From positions 1 through 9,393 of the forward strand of contig JBECKV010000028.1 in assembly GCA_040235495.1 (NCBI GenBank): DNA of 9,393 bases, given 5' to 3'. This document shows positions 1 through 6,552 of this stretch, in pieces. The stretch's first letter is position 1. Each line of letters begins with the position of its first letter. Both the position numbers and the translations under genes were made by a program. The notes beneath the pieces are model-generated. The model was not told where the DNA came from and made no database searches. It was given only the letters and a program-made list of their open reading frames with translations. This DNA comes from HB2-32-21 sp040235495 (GTDB taxonomy: Bacteria > Pseudomonadota > Gammaproteobacteria > Pseudomonadales > Porticoccaceae).

Positions 1-1911
1 ACGGGGTCGGGCAAGACCTTTACCATCGCTAATGTCATCGAGCGCCTGCAGCGCCCGACCATTGTCATGGCCCATAACAAGACCCTGGCGGCCCAGCTCT
101 ATGGTGAGTTGAAGGTATTCTTCCCCAACAATGCCGTCGAGTATTTCGTTTCCTACTACGATTACTATCAGCCCGAGGCCTACGTACCGGCGTCCAATAC
201 CTATATCGAGAAGGACGCTTCCATTAACCGTCATATCGAGCAGATGCGGCTGTCGGCGACCAAAGCGTTGATGGAACGTCGGGATGTGGTGGTGGTGGCG
301 ACGGTGTCGGCCATCTACGGCCTGGGTGATCCGGAGTCCTATCTGAAGATGGTGCTGCACGCGGTGCGCGGCGATCGCGTCGATCAGAGGAGCATTCTGC
401 GCCGGTTAGCGGAGTTGCAGTACACCCGTAACGACGTGGCTTTCGAGCGCGCCAATTATCGGGTGCGTGGCGACGTTATTGATATTTTCCCGGCGGACTC
501 GGAAAAGGAAGCGGTGCGCATCGAGTTGTTCGACGACGAAGTCGACAATATCTCATTGTTTGATCCGCTTACCGGCGAGGTTCTGCAGCGGATCCCCCGC
601 GTTACTATCTATCCCAAGTCCCACTACGTGACACCGCGTGAAACCATTATCGAGGCCATCGAACAGATCAAGGTCGAGCTGGCCGAGCGACTGGAGCAAT
701 TACACGCCAGTGACAAGCTGGTGGAGGCCCAGCGGCTGAGCGAGCGCACCCGCTACGATCTGGAGATGATGCAGGAGCTGGGCTACTGCTCGGGAATCGA
801 AAATTACTCCCGCTATCTTTCCGGACGAGCGCCCGGCCAGCCACCACCGACCCTGTTTGACTATCTGCCTGATAACGCCCTGCTGGTGATCGACGAGTCC
901 CATGTGTCGATTCCCCAGTTGGGTGGCATGTACCGGGGTGACCGGTCGCGCAAGGAAACCTTGGTCGAGTATGGCTTTCGGCTGCCGTCGGCGCTGGATA
1001 ACCGCCCGCTGCGGTTTGACGAGTGGGAGCGACTCATGCCCCAGAGCATTTTTGTTTCCGCGACGCCGGCAAAATACGAAGCCGAGCACGCCCAGGCGGT
1101 GGTGGAGCTTACGGTGCGACCCACCGGCCTGGTGGACCCCGAGATCGTGGTCAAACCGGCCAGCACGCAGGTGGATGATGTCATGGGCGAGATCAACGCC
1201 TGTGTCGCGCGCGGCGAACGGGTATTGATTACCGTACTGACCAAGCGTATGGCCGAGGATCTGACCGAGTATCTGGATGAACACGGTGTGCGTGTACGCT
1301 ATATGCATTCCGATATCGACACGGTGGAGCGGGTCGAAATCATTCGCGATTTACGCCTGGGTGAGTTTGATGTGCTGGTCGGTATCAACCTGTTACGCGA
1401 GGGGCTGGACATGCCGGAGGTGTCGCTGGTGGCGGTATTCGACGCCGACAAGGAGGGCTTTTTGCGCTCCGAGCAGTCCCTGATTCAGACCGTTGGCCGC
1501 GCTGCCCGGCATATCAATGGCCGCGCCATTTTGTATGGCGATGAGATTACCGGTTCCATGCGCCGTGCCATTGACGAGACCGAGCGCCGGCGCAAGCGTC
1601 AGCTGGAATTTAATGAAAACCATGGGATTATCCCCCGGGGCATTATCAAGACGGTGCCTGATGTGCTGGAGGGAGCCGTCAGTAGCGCCGCTGGGCGTCG
1701 GGGGCAGGCACGCAAGGTGGCGGAGGGCAAGGGCAACTACCTGGTGGATGTTTCAGTGCGCGAGCTGTCCGCCGCGCAACTGGCAAAACAGATTGAAGCT
1801 CTGGAGCAGCGGATGTATGAACATGCTCGCAACCTCGAGTTCGAGGATGCCGCACTGGTTCGGGACAAACTACGGGCGCTAAAGGATGAGCAATTTATCG
1901 GTGCGGCCTGA
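1..1911 (+). CDS. uvrB: UvrABC system protein B (excinuclease subunit B), 5'-truncated by the window edge
   Basis: UvrB is the DNA-damage-verifying helicase-like subunit of nucleotide excision repair. It is loaded by UvrA and then recruits UvrC for incision. The frame is open from base 1, which encodes TGSGKT of the Walker A loop. By comparison with E. coli UvrB (673 aa, recalled) about 40 N-terminal residues are missing, and 636 are visible. Diagnostic segments in order are: the beta-hairpin region with YYDYYQPEAYVP near nt 151-190, the family block YCSGIENYSR near nt 784-813, the DESHV Walker B motif at nt 892-906, VSATP near nt 1057-1071, the helicase C-terminal blocks HSDIDTVER and GINLLREGLDMPE, QTVGRAAR near nt 1486-1509, and a C-terminal UVR domain (about nt 1777-1900, NLEFEDAALVRDKLRAL) that binds UvrC or the UvrB head. 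No frameshift or missing catalytic motif is seen. An ATG at nt 67 is internal, not the start. The gene converges on purB. Confidence 0.98.
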   Translation, partial: TGSGKTFTIANVIERLQRPTIVMAHNKTLAAQLYGELKVFFPNNAVEYFVSYYDYYQPEAYVPASNTYIEKDASINRHIEQMRLSATKALMERRDVVVVATVSAIYGLGDPESYLKMVLHAVRGDRVDQRSILRRLAELQYTRNDVAFERANYRVRGDVIDIFPADSEKEAVRIELFDDEVDNISLFDPLTGEVLQRIPRVTIYPKSHYVTPRETIIEAIEQIKVELAERLEQLHASDKLVEAQRLSERTRYDLEMMQELGYCSGIENYSRYLSGRAPGQPPPTLFDYLPDNALLVIDESHVSIPQLGGMYRGDRSRKETLVEYGFRLPSALDNRPLRFDEWERLMPQSIFVSATPAKYEAEHAQAVVELTVRPTGLVDPEIVVKPASTQVDDVMGEINACVARGERVLITVLTKRMAEDLTEYLDEHGVRVRYMHSDIDTVERVEIIRDLRLGEFDVLVGINLLREGLDMPEVSLVAVFDADKEGFLRSEQSLIQTVGRAARHINGRAILYGDEITGSMRRAIDETERRRKRQLEFNENHGIIPRGIIKTVPDVLEGAVSSAAGRRGQARKVAEGKGNYLVDVSVRELSAAQLAKQIEALEQRMYEHARNLEFEDAALVRDKLRALKDEQFIGAA

Positions 1912-1942
1912 AGCTGTTCGAGAATGCTCGTCCCGGCAGGGT

Positions 1943-1985
1943 GTTCACCATTCCTTTGCGTGCCCGTGGCGGTAGTCTGGTGAAC
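1943..1985. terminator. Inverted repeat between convergent uvrB and purB, possible shared terminator
   Basis: GTTCACCA (1943-1950) and TGGTGAAC (1978-1985) form a perfect 8-bp inverted repeat with a 27-nt loop. The loop carries a small GCC-CGT-GGC fold at 1962-1970. The repeat sits 31 nt after the uvrB stop and 8 nt before the purB stop, so its arms would form in transcripts from both sides. Neither side has a T-run, so this is not a classic intrinsic terminator, and the terminator role is inferred from position only. Confidence 0.3.
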
Positions 1986-1993
1986 GTTGAATC

Positions 1994-3373
1994 CTAGCGC
2001 TTCTTGATGATTTCCCTGGCGAGCTTTTCGGCCAATCCCGTATACCTCTCCGGGCTGAGCGCCAATAGCTGAGCCCTTGCGCTTTCCGGCAGTTCCAGGC
2101 TGGCGACAAAGTCCTCGAGAATAGGTCTGGTGATGGCCTGACCGCGGGTCAGGGCCTTGAGTTTCTCGTAGGGTTCGGGAATGCCGTAACGGCGCATCAC
2201 CGTCTGGATGGGTTCAGCCAGCACCTCCCAGGATTCATCCAGATCCCGGGCCAGACAGGGCGCATTGAGTTCCAGTTTGTTCAGACCCTTGAGCAGCGCC
2301 TGATAGGCAATCAGGCTGTAGGCGAAACCCACACCCATATTACGCAAGACGGTGGAGTCAGTGAGGTCTCGTTGCCAGCGGGAGATGGGTAACTTGCTCG
2401 CCAGGTGCCGGGCGATGGCATTGGCCATGCCCAGATTGCCCTCGGCATTTTCAAAGTCGATGGGATTGACCTTGTGGGGCATGGTGGAGGAACCGACTTC
2501 GCCGGCGACGGTTTTCTGGCGGAAATAGCCCAGCGAAATATACGCCCAGATATCCCGGCACAGGTCGATCATTATGGTATTTGCCCGGCTCAGCGCGTCA
2601 AACAGTTCGGCCATGTAGTCGTGGGGCTCGATCTGCGTGGTGTAGGGGTTCCAGGTCAGGCCCAGTCCTTCGACGAAGCCGCGGCAGAAAGCCGGCCAGT
2701 CAATTTCCGGGTACGCGCTGACGTGAGCGTTGTAGTTGCCCACGGCGCCGTTAATTTTTCCCAAGAGCGTGACCCGGGCCAGCTGCTCGCGTTGTCGCTT
2801 TAGTCGGGCAACCACGTTGCCCAGCTCCTTGCCCATGGTGGTCGGGGAGGCGGTCTGGCCGTGGGTGCGCGAGAGCATGGGCACTGCGGCATGGGCTTCG
2901 GCCAGCGCAGCCAGGGTGGCAAGCACATCGTTCAGGCGCGGCAGCAGGACTTCATCCCGACCCTCACGCAGCATCAGCGCGTGCGCGAGGTTATTGATGT
3001 CCTCTGAAGTACAGGCGAAATGCACAAATTCGCTGATGGCGGCCAACTCCGGCTGTTCCACGAAGCACTCCTTGAGGAAGTACTCCACGGCTTTTACATC
3101 GTGGTTGGTGGTTTCTTCGATGGCCTTGATGCGCGCCGCCTGCTCGGCGTTGAAACTGGACAGCAGGCGTTCCAAAAACCCCTGAGCGGCGGCACTCAAG
3201 GGGGGTACCTCTGCGATTTGAGGATGGTTGGCCAGGTGTTGCAACCAGCGGACTTCCACCAGCACCCGGTATTTAATCAGGCCGTACTCGCTGAATACGG
3301 CGCGCAAGGCTGCGGTTTTAGCGCCGTAACGGCCATCGATGGGACTGACGGCAGACAGGGTAGAGAGATCCAT
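1994..3373 (-). CDS. purB: Adenylosuccinate lyase
   Basis: This enzyme catalyses two fumarate-releasing steps of purine synthesis: SAICAR to AICAR, and adenylosuccinate to AMP. It is a cytosolic homotetramer of the fumarase/aspartase superfamily. The protein has 459 aa, against 456 in E. coli (recalled), and is collinear with it. The family signature SSTMPHKVNP begins at Ser295. The SRTHGQ block contains His171, the same number as the catalytic His of the E. coli enzyme, and Ser295 likewise matches the catalytic Ser. TTNHDVKAVEYFLKE, HFACTSEDINN and KINGAVGNYNAH are also present. The ATG start at 3373 has GGAG (minus strand, 3379-3382) 5 nt upstream and gives the conserved N-terminus (SAVSPIDGRYG). 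It is last in the rluE-nudJ-mnmA-hflD-purB series, as in E. coli. The 99-nt gap after hflD leaves room for its own promoter. Confidence 0.98.
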   Translation of the reverse strand: MDLSTLSAVSPIDGRYGAKTAALRAVFSEYGLIKYRVLVEVRWLQHLANHPQIAEVPPLSAAAQGFLERLLSSFNAEQAARIKAIEETTNHDVKAVEYFLKECFVEQPELAAISEFVHFACTSEDINNLAHALMLREGRDEVLLPRLNDVLATLAALAEAHAAVPMLSRTHGQTASPTTMGKELGNVVARLKRQREQLARVTLLGKINGAVGNYNAHVSAYPEIDWPAFCRGFVEGLGLTWNPYTTQIEPHDYMAELFDALSRANTIMIDLCRDIWAYISLGYFRQKTVAGEVGSSTMPHKVNPIDFENAEGNLGMANAIARHLASKLPISRWQRDLTDSTVLRNMGVGFAYSLIAYQALLKGLNKLELNAPCLARDLDESWEVLAEPIQTVMRRYGIPEPYEKLKALTRGQAITRPILEDFVASLELPESARAQLLALSPERYTGLAEKLAREIIKKR

Positions 3374-3425
3374 GTTTGCTCCGCGGAGTCGGGTGTTTGC
3401 ATTAGAGAGACATCAAGCGAGCGGA

Positions 3426-3431
3426 ATTTTA
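3426..3431 (-). promoter_or_regulatory. Possible -10 element for purB in the hflD-purB gap
   Basis: On the minus strand TAAAAT lies about 52 nt upstream of the purB ATG and is a good sigma-70 -10 match. The hexamer 17 nt further upstream (CAGATT) is a poor -35. I saw no convincing PurR operator. purB may simply be transcribed from further upstream with hflD. This is a low-confidence call by eye. Confidence 0.25.
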
Positions 3432-3472
3432 CCTGATTGCCGGCGTTTAATCTGGTAAGTGCCGCTTGGCGG

Positions 3473-4105
3473 CTAACACCCGAGGCGCAGTTTTCTGGCC
3501 TGTTCCCGAATGCGTTTACGATAAACAATGAGGTGCCAGCGCCGACCACCGGTCTGACGCCAGAGAATGCCTGCGCGAATGCCCGCAAACAGCAGGCAGC
3601 GGACTCGGTCGGCGACGCTGTTTCGCTGTAAATGTCCGGCCTGGCCGTTCACTTGTATGCGAAACCGAAAGCTGCTGATGGTGCGGGTATAGAGTTCGGC
3701 GAGCCCGCTGATGACGTTTTCATGGGTCGGTCCAAAATGTCGTGCCTGCTGGTTGGCCCGCGCAATACCCTCGGCGATGGTGTTGAGCATGGCGCGGTCG
3801 CTCCAGACCTTGTGCTGGAGAAAAATAATCCCGAGCACGTAACGCAGCACTTCCTGATTTCTACCTGGTTTCTCCGGACTCAGAAGTTTTTCAAGGGTTT
3901 CGAAACCCAGGACCAGCTTTTCAATGGCGCCAAACGCGGCTTCACAGCTGCGCGGGTTTTGCTCCAGCAGGGACGTGATGGCGGTGTCCAGGGCGTTCGG
4001 CTCGACCTGTCCGGTGCGTGCCAGGGTATCCACCAGGGAGCAGGCCTGGAACAGGCCCGCGAGAGCGATGACCTGGTCACGGCTGGGTGGTTGAAACACC
4101 CTCAC
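3473..4105 (-). CDS. hflD: High frequency lysogenization protein HflD homolog
   Basis: HflD is a conserved gammaproteobacterial protein (E. coli YcfC). In E. coli it was described as binding phage lambda CII and affecting lysogeny, and its housekeeping role is not settled. The product is 210 aa, close to the roughly 213 aa of E. coli. It aligns along its length: an N-terminal ALAGLFQACSLVDTLA segment, a middle VLGFETL segment, then FRIQVNG, a VRCLLFAGIRAGILWRQTGG block matching the E. coli LLAGIRAAVLWHQVGG region, and a basic C-terminus. The start is GTG at 4105, only 2 nt after the mnmA TAA. GGGAG on the minus strand (4111-4115) lies 5 nt upstream and overlaps the end of mnmA, supporting translational coupling. 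A second GTG at 4099 is possible but worse spaced. No signal peptide is evident. The mnmA-hflD-purB order, as in E. coli, strongly supports the name. Confidence 0.92.
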   Translation of the reverse strand: MRVFQPPSRDQVIALAGLFQACSLVDTLARTGQVEPNALDTAITSLLEQNPRSCEAAFGAIEKLVLGFETLEKLLSPEKPGRNQEVLRYVLGIIFLQHKVWSDRAMLNTIAEGIARANQQARHFGPTHENVISGLAELYTRTISSFRFRIQVNGQAGHLQRNSVADRVRCLLFAGIRAGILWRQTGGRRWHLIVYRKRIREQARKLRLGC

Positions 4106-4107
4106 GG

Positions 4108-5262
4108 TTACTCCCGTGACCGTGCCAGGCGCACGGCGGCGGTATCGTTAGCGGTAATCACGCCCCCGCCCAAACAGGTTTCGTCGCTGTAGAACACCAC
4201 TGACTGGCCGGGGGTGACAGCGCGTTGGGCCTGGTCAAAGATGACGTGGCAACTGTTGTCCCCCCCCAACTCAACACGACAGGCCTGATCCACCTGGCGA
4301 TAGCGGATTTTAGCGCTGCAGGAAAAGCTGTTTTGCGCGGGTTGGCCGTCAATCCAGTGCAATTGATCAGCCGTCAAGGTTTGACTGAACAAGAGGGGGT
4401 GATCGTTACCCTGCACAGCGACAAGGGTATTGCTGCTGACGTCCTTGGCAGCGACATACCAGGGTGCTTCCGAGTGATCGGTCAGGCCGCCTATGCCGAG
4501 GCCCGCCCGCTGTCCCAGGGTGTAGTACATGGAGCCCCGGTGCTGGCCGATGACCTGACCGTCAGCGGAGACGATATCACCGGGTCGCGCGGGGATGTAC
4601 CGGGACAGAAAATCCCTGAACCGGCGTTCGCCGATAAAACAAATGCCGGTACTGTCTTTTTTGTCGTGGGTAACCAGTCCATGTTGTTGGGCCAGGACGC
4701 GCACCTCGGATTTAGTCAACTCGCCAACCGGAAACAGGGCCTTCGCCAGCGCCTGCGCGGAGACTGCATAGAGGAAATAGCTCTGGTCCTTGTTGGCATC
4801 CAGGCCGCGCAGTAGGGTAGTACGACCATTGTGGCGAGTGCGCGCGTAGTGGCCGGTGGCGATATAGTCAGCGCCCAGTATTTCGGCATATTCAAGAAAG
4901 ACTTTGAACTTGATTTCCCGGTTGCAGAGGATATCCGGATTGGGCGTGCGCCCGGCCCGGTACTCGGCAAGAAAATATTCGAACACTCCGTCCCAGTACT
5001 CCGCGGCAAAGTTGGCGGTGTGCAAATGAATACCCAATTTTTCACAGACCGCGCTGGCGTCCGCCAGGTCCGCTTTGGCGGTGCAGTATTCGCTGCCGTC
5101 GTCTTCGTCCCAATTCTTCATGAACAGACCTTCCACGCTGTAGCCGGCCTGTTGCAGGAGCAGGGCGCTGACCGAGGAGTCGACACCACCGGACATACCG
5201 ACGATTACCCGGCATTGATCGGGTGGGCCAGTGATGTCGAGAAGCTGGGAGAGGGTGGGCAT
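4108..5262 (-). CDS. mnmA: tRNA-specific 2-thiouridylase MnmA
   Basis: MnmA (formerly TrmU) places sulfur on U34 of tRNA-Lys, tRNA-Glu and tRNA-Gln. It uses ATP to adenylate the base and receives persulfide sulfur through the Tus relay. The 384-aa product has the PP-loop GMSGGVDSS (SGGVDS at residues 24-29), the GLFMKNW and AEYWDGVFE blocks, and NPDILCNREIKF with the first catalytic Cys at about residue 113. DSTGICFIGERRFRDFL carries the second, persulfide-bearing Cys at about 208, and GQRAGLGIGG precedes the C-terminal beta-barrel domain. Both cysteines needed for thiolation are present. The N-terminus is about 11 residues longer than in E. coli. The ATG at 5262 has no recognisable Shine-Dalgarno sequence (the preceding bases are pyrimidine-rich), and no better start lies between it and the PP-loop. 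It follows nudJ by 39 nt and precedes hflD by 2 nt. Confidence 0.98.
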   Translation of the reverse strand: MPTLSQLLDITGPPDQCRVIVGMSGGVDSSVSALLLQQAGYSVEGLFMKNWDEDDGSEYCTAKADLADASAVCEKLGIHLHTANFAAEYWDGVFEYFLAEYRAGRTPNPDILCNREIKFKVFLEYAEILGADYIATGHYARTRHNGRTTLLRGLDANKDQSYFLYAVSAQALAKALFPVGELTKSEVRVLAQQHGLVTHDKKDSTGICFIGERRFRDFLSRYIPARPGDIVSADGQVIGQHRGSMYYTLGQRAGLGIGGLTDHSEAPWYVAAKDVSSNTLVAVQGNDHPLLFSQTLTADQLHWIDGQPAQNSFSCSAKIRYRQVDQACRVELGGDNSCHVIFDQAQRAVTPGQSVVFYSDETCLGGGVITANDTAAVRLARSRE

Positions 5263-5301
5263 TGGCGGGAAAGGGTAAGCGAATCCGTATGGACAGGAAT
5301 T

Positions 5302-5745
5302 TTAGCGGTAATCTCGCATAAACTCTAACGGATAGCGAAGCCCCGATTCATACTGTTTGATGGCGTCAAGCACCAGAGGGCTACGCAAAGGGTAAGCGCC
5401 TGGCAGTTCCCGTCGATCCAGCCACAGCACTTCGGTGATGTCCGGGTCAATGCTCAGCTGGCGGTTGTGATGAAGGGCTTCACACAAAAAACTGAAGCGG
5501 TAGTAGGTGATGCCATTGCCCGGAGCGGTATAAGTCGCAAAGCCGAGCAGGGCCGAGGGCGATACGGTCCAGCCGGTTTCCTCCAGGGTTTCGCGTTTAA
5601 CCGCGGTAATGGGGCATTCCCCAGGCATGACGTGACCGGCCGGTTGGTTCAGGACATAACCCTGCTGTCGATTTTCCCGCACCAGCAGATACTTGCCCTG
5701 GCGCGGAACCACCGCTGCTACGGTCAAATGAATGTTATCCGCCAT
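5302..5745 (-). CDS. nudJ: Nudix hydrolase, NudJ-type phosphatase
   Basis: This is a 147-aa Nudix enzyme, similar in length and order to E. coli NudJ (YmfB, about 153 aa). The E. coli enzyme hydrolyses nucleoside tri- and diphosphates and thiamin-pathway pyrophosphates such as HMP-PP. The Nudix box spans residues 37-59, GHVMPGE followed by RETLEETGW, and fits GX5EX7REUXEEXGU except for Thr at the first hydrophobic position. NQPAGH just before it and LRSPLVLDAIKQYESGLRYPLEF near the end match NudJ closely. I chose ATG at 5745 because AAAAGG lies 8 nt upstream on the minus strand and the protein then begins directly with the first beta strand (HLTVAAVV). The frame runs open to 5829, but those extra 28 residues lie within rluE and have no counterpart in NudJ. 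The start overlaps the end of rluE by 11 nt, implying coupled translation. The exact substrate here is inferred from the family. Confidence 0.93.
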   Translation of the reverse strand: MADNIHLTVAAVVPRQGKYLLVRENRQQGYVLNQPAGHVMPGECPITAVKRETLEETGWTVSPSALLGFATYTAPGNGITYYRFSFLCEALHHNRQLSIDPDITEVLWLDRRELPGAYPLRSPLVLDAIKQYESGLRYPLEFMRDYR

Positions 5746-6394
5746 GTTGACGACCTTTTCGGGTTCGCCGTACGTGACTCGGGCGAACATTGGTGATGCC
5801 CACCGCATCGGCGTCAGTGAGCTTGCCACGGGGCGATGATGGCGGCTCCACGGTTAGTGCGCGGCTCTCTCCAGGCGCCAGATCATCCAGCCGCCAGCGA
5901 CCGACGCTGACCCGTACCAGGCGTAATACCGGAAAACCGGTGGCGGCCAGCATACGGCGTACCTGGCGGTTGCGGCCCTCGCGAATGGTCACTTCCACCC
6001 AGGAGGTGGGAATATGTTTGCGTTCCCTTATGGGCGGGTTTCTCGGCCAGAGGGAAGGTTGGGCCATGCAGCGGGCCTGCGCCGGGCGGGTGGGCCCGTC
6101 AGTCAGATTGATTCCGCTTCCCAGGGCCGCCAGTGCTTTTTCGTTGATAAGTCCCTCAACCTGGGCCCAGTAGGTTTTGGGCAGCTTGAAGCGGGGTTCG
6201 GCGATGTAGGCCTGCAATTTACCGTTATCGGTAAGCAGCAATAGGCCCTCCGAATCCTTGTCCAGTCTGCCGGCCGGATAAACCCCTTCGCTGGATATGT
6301 AATCCGCCAGGCAGGCGCGACCACTGGTCGCGCTGAACTGGCTGAGCACGCCAAAGGGCTTGTTGAGGAGTATTAGTCGTGCGTCTGTGTTCAT
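5735..6394 (-). CDS. rluE: 23S rRNA pseudouridine synthase RluE
   Basis: RluE belongs to the RsuA/RluB/E/F family and converts U2457 of 23S rRNA to pseudouridine in E. coli. The product has 219 aa. Seen directly: LLNKPFGVL near residue 9, the catalytic-loop motif GRLDKDSEGLLLLT with the likely nucleophile Asp45, WPRNPPIRERKHIPTSW (very close to the E. coli RluE block), and EGRNRQVRRM followed by GFPVLRLVR. Compared with E. coli it lacks the basic N-terminal extension of roughly 40 residues. It instead has a C-terminal tail of about 37 residues after the usual end, with a basic finish (HVRRTRKGRQ). The ATG at 6394 has only a weak GAAG-type ribosome site, but an in-frame stop shortly upstream leaves no longer option. 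It is the first gene of the minus-strand block, divergent from the isocitrate dehydrogenase gene. Confidence 0.93.
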   Translation of the reverse strand: MNTDARLILLNKPFGVLSQFSATSGRACLADYISSEGVYPAGRLDKDSEGLLLLTDNGKLQAYIAEPRFKLPKTYWAQVEGLINEKALAALGSGINLTDGPTRPAQARCMAQPSLWPRNPPIRERKHIPTSWVEVTIREGRNRQVRRMLAATGFPVLRLVRVSVGRWRLDDLAPGESRALTVEPPSSPRGKLTDADAVGITNVRPSHVRRTRKGRQHGG

Positions 6395-6552
6395 GTTTGC
6401 GCTAAAAACTTCGACGCTGTCATTTTAACTGACAAATCACGGGTCGCGTTCTCGCGGCGTGTTGTTTTTTTACAACCTGTTATTCAGGCCGGGGTTTGGG
6501 TAGTATATGCGCCCAGATTTCAGGCTTATCCGATTTCAATCCGGGGGAAAGA
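6395..6552. promoter_or_regulatory. Divergent promoter region between rluE and the isocitrate dehydrogenase gene
   Basis: This region must hold the starts of both divergent transcripts. Towards rluE, a minus-strand TAAAAT (6422-6427) is a fair -10 without a good -35. Towards icd, TAGTATAT at 6501-6508 is a possible -10 with a weak -35. TTTACA at 6468-6473 resembles a -35 but is too far from it. CGCG-TTCT-CGCG (6445-6456) and GTTGT-T6-ACAAC (6461-6476) are short inverted repeats that could be operator or hairpin sites. No known regulator site is recognised. All element calls are by eye. Confidence 0.35.

Noticed and set aside
700..1308. 202-codon minus-strand frame inside uvrB
   Set aside because: It is fully antisense to conserved UvrB helicase motifs, and the translation has no recognisable family features.
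3461..3473. GCCGC-TTG-GCGGC hairpin at the hflD stop as a terminator
   Set aside because: It has only 5 bp, no T-run on the minus strand, and overlaps the stop codon, so it is more likely chance in GC-rich DNA.
4225..4815. 196-codon plus-strand frame inside mnmA
   Set aside because: It is antisense to conserved MnmA blocks, with no independent coding evidence.
5746..5829. Longer nudJ start at 5829
   Set aside because: The added 28 residues lie within rluE coding sequence and have no counterpart in NudJ. The ATG at 5745 has AAAAGG at proper distance.
6496..6552. TTG at 6496 as start of the isocitrate dehydrogenase gene
   Set aside because: The ATG at 6553 has a strong GGGGGA ribosome site and yields the family N-terminus and residue numbering. 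The extra 19 residues overlap the likely promoter.
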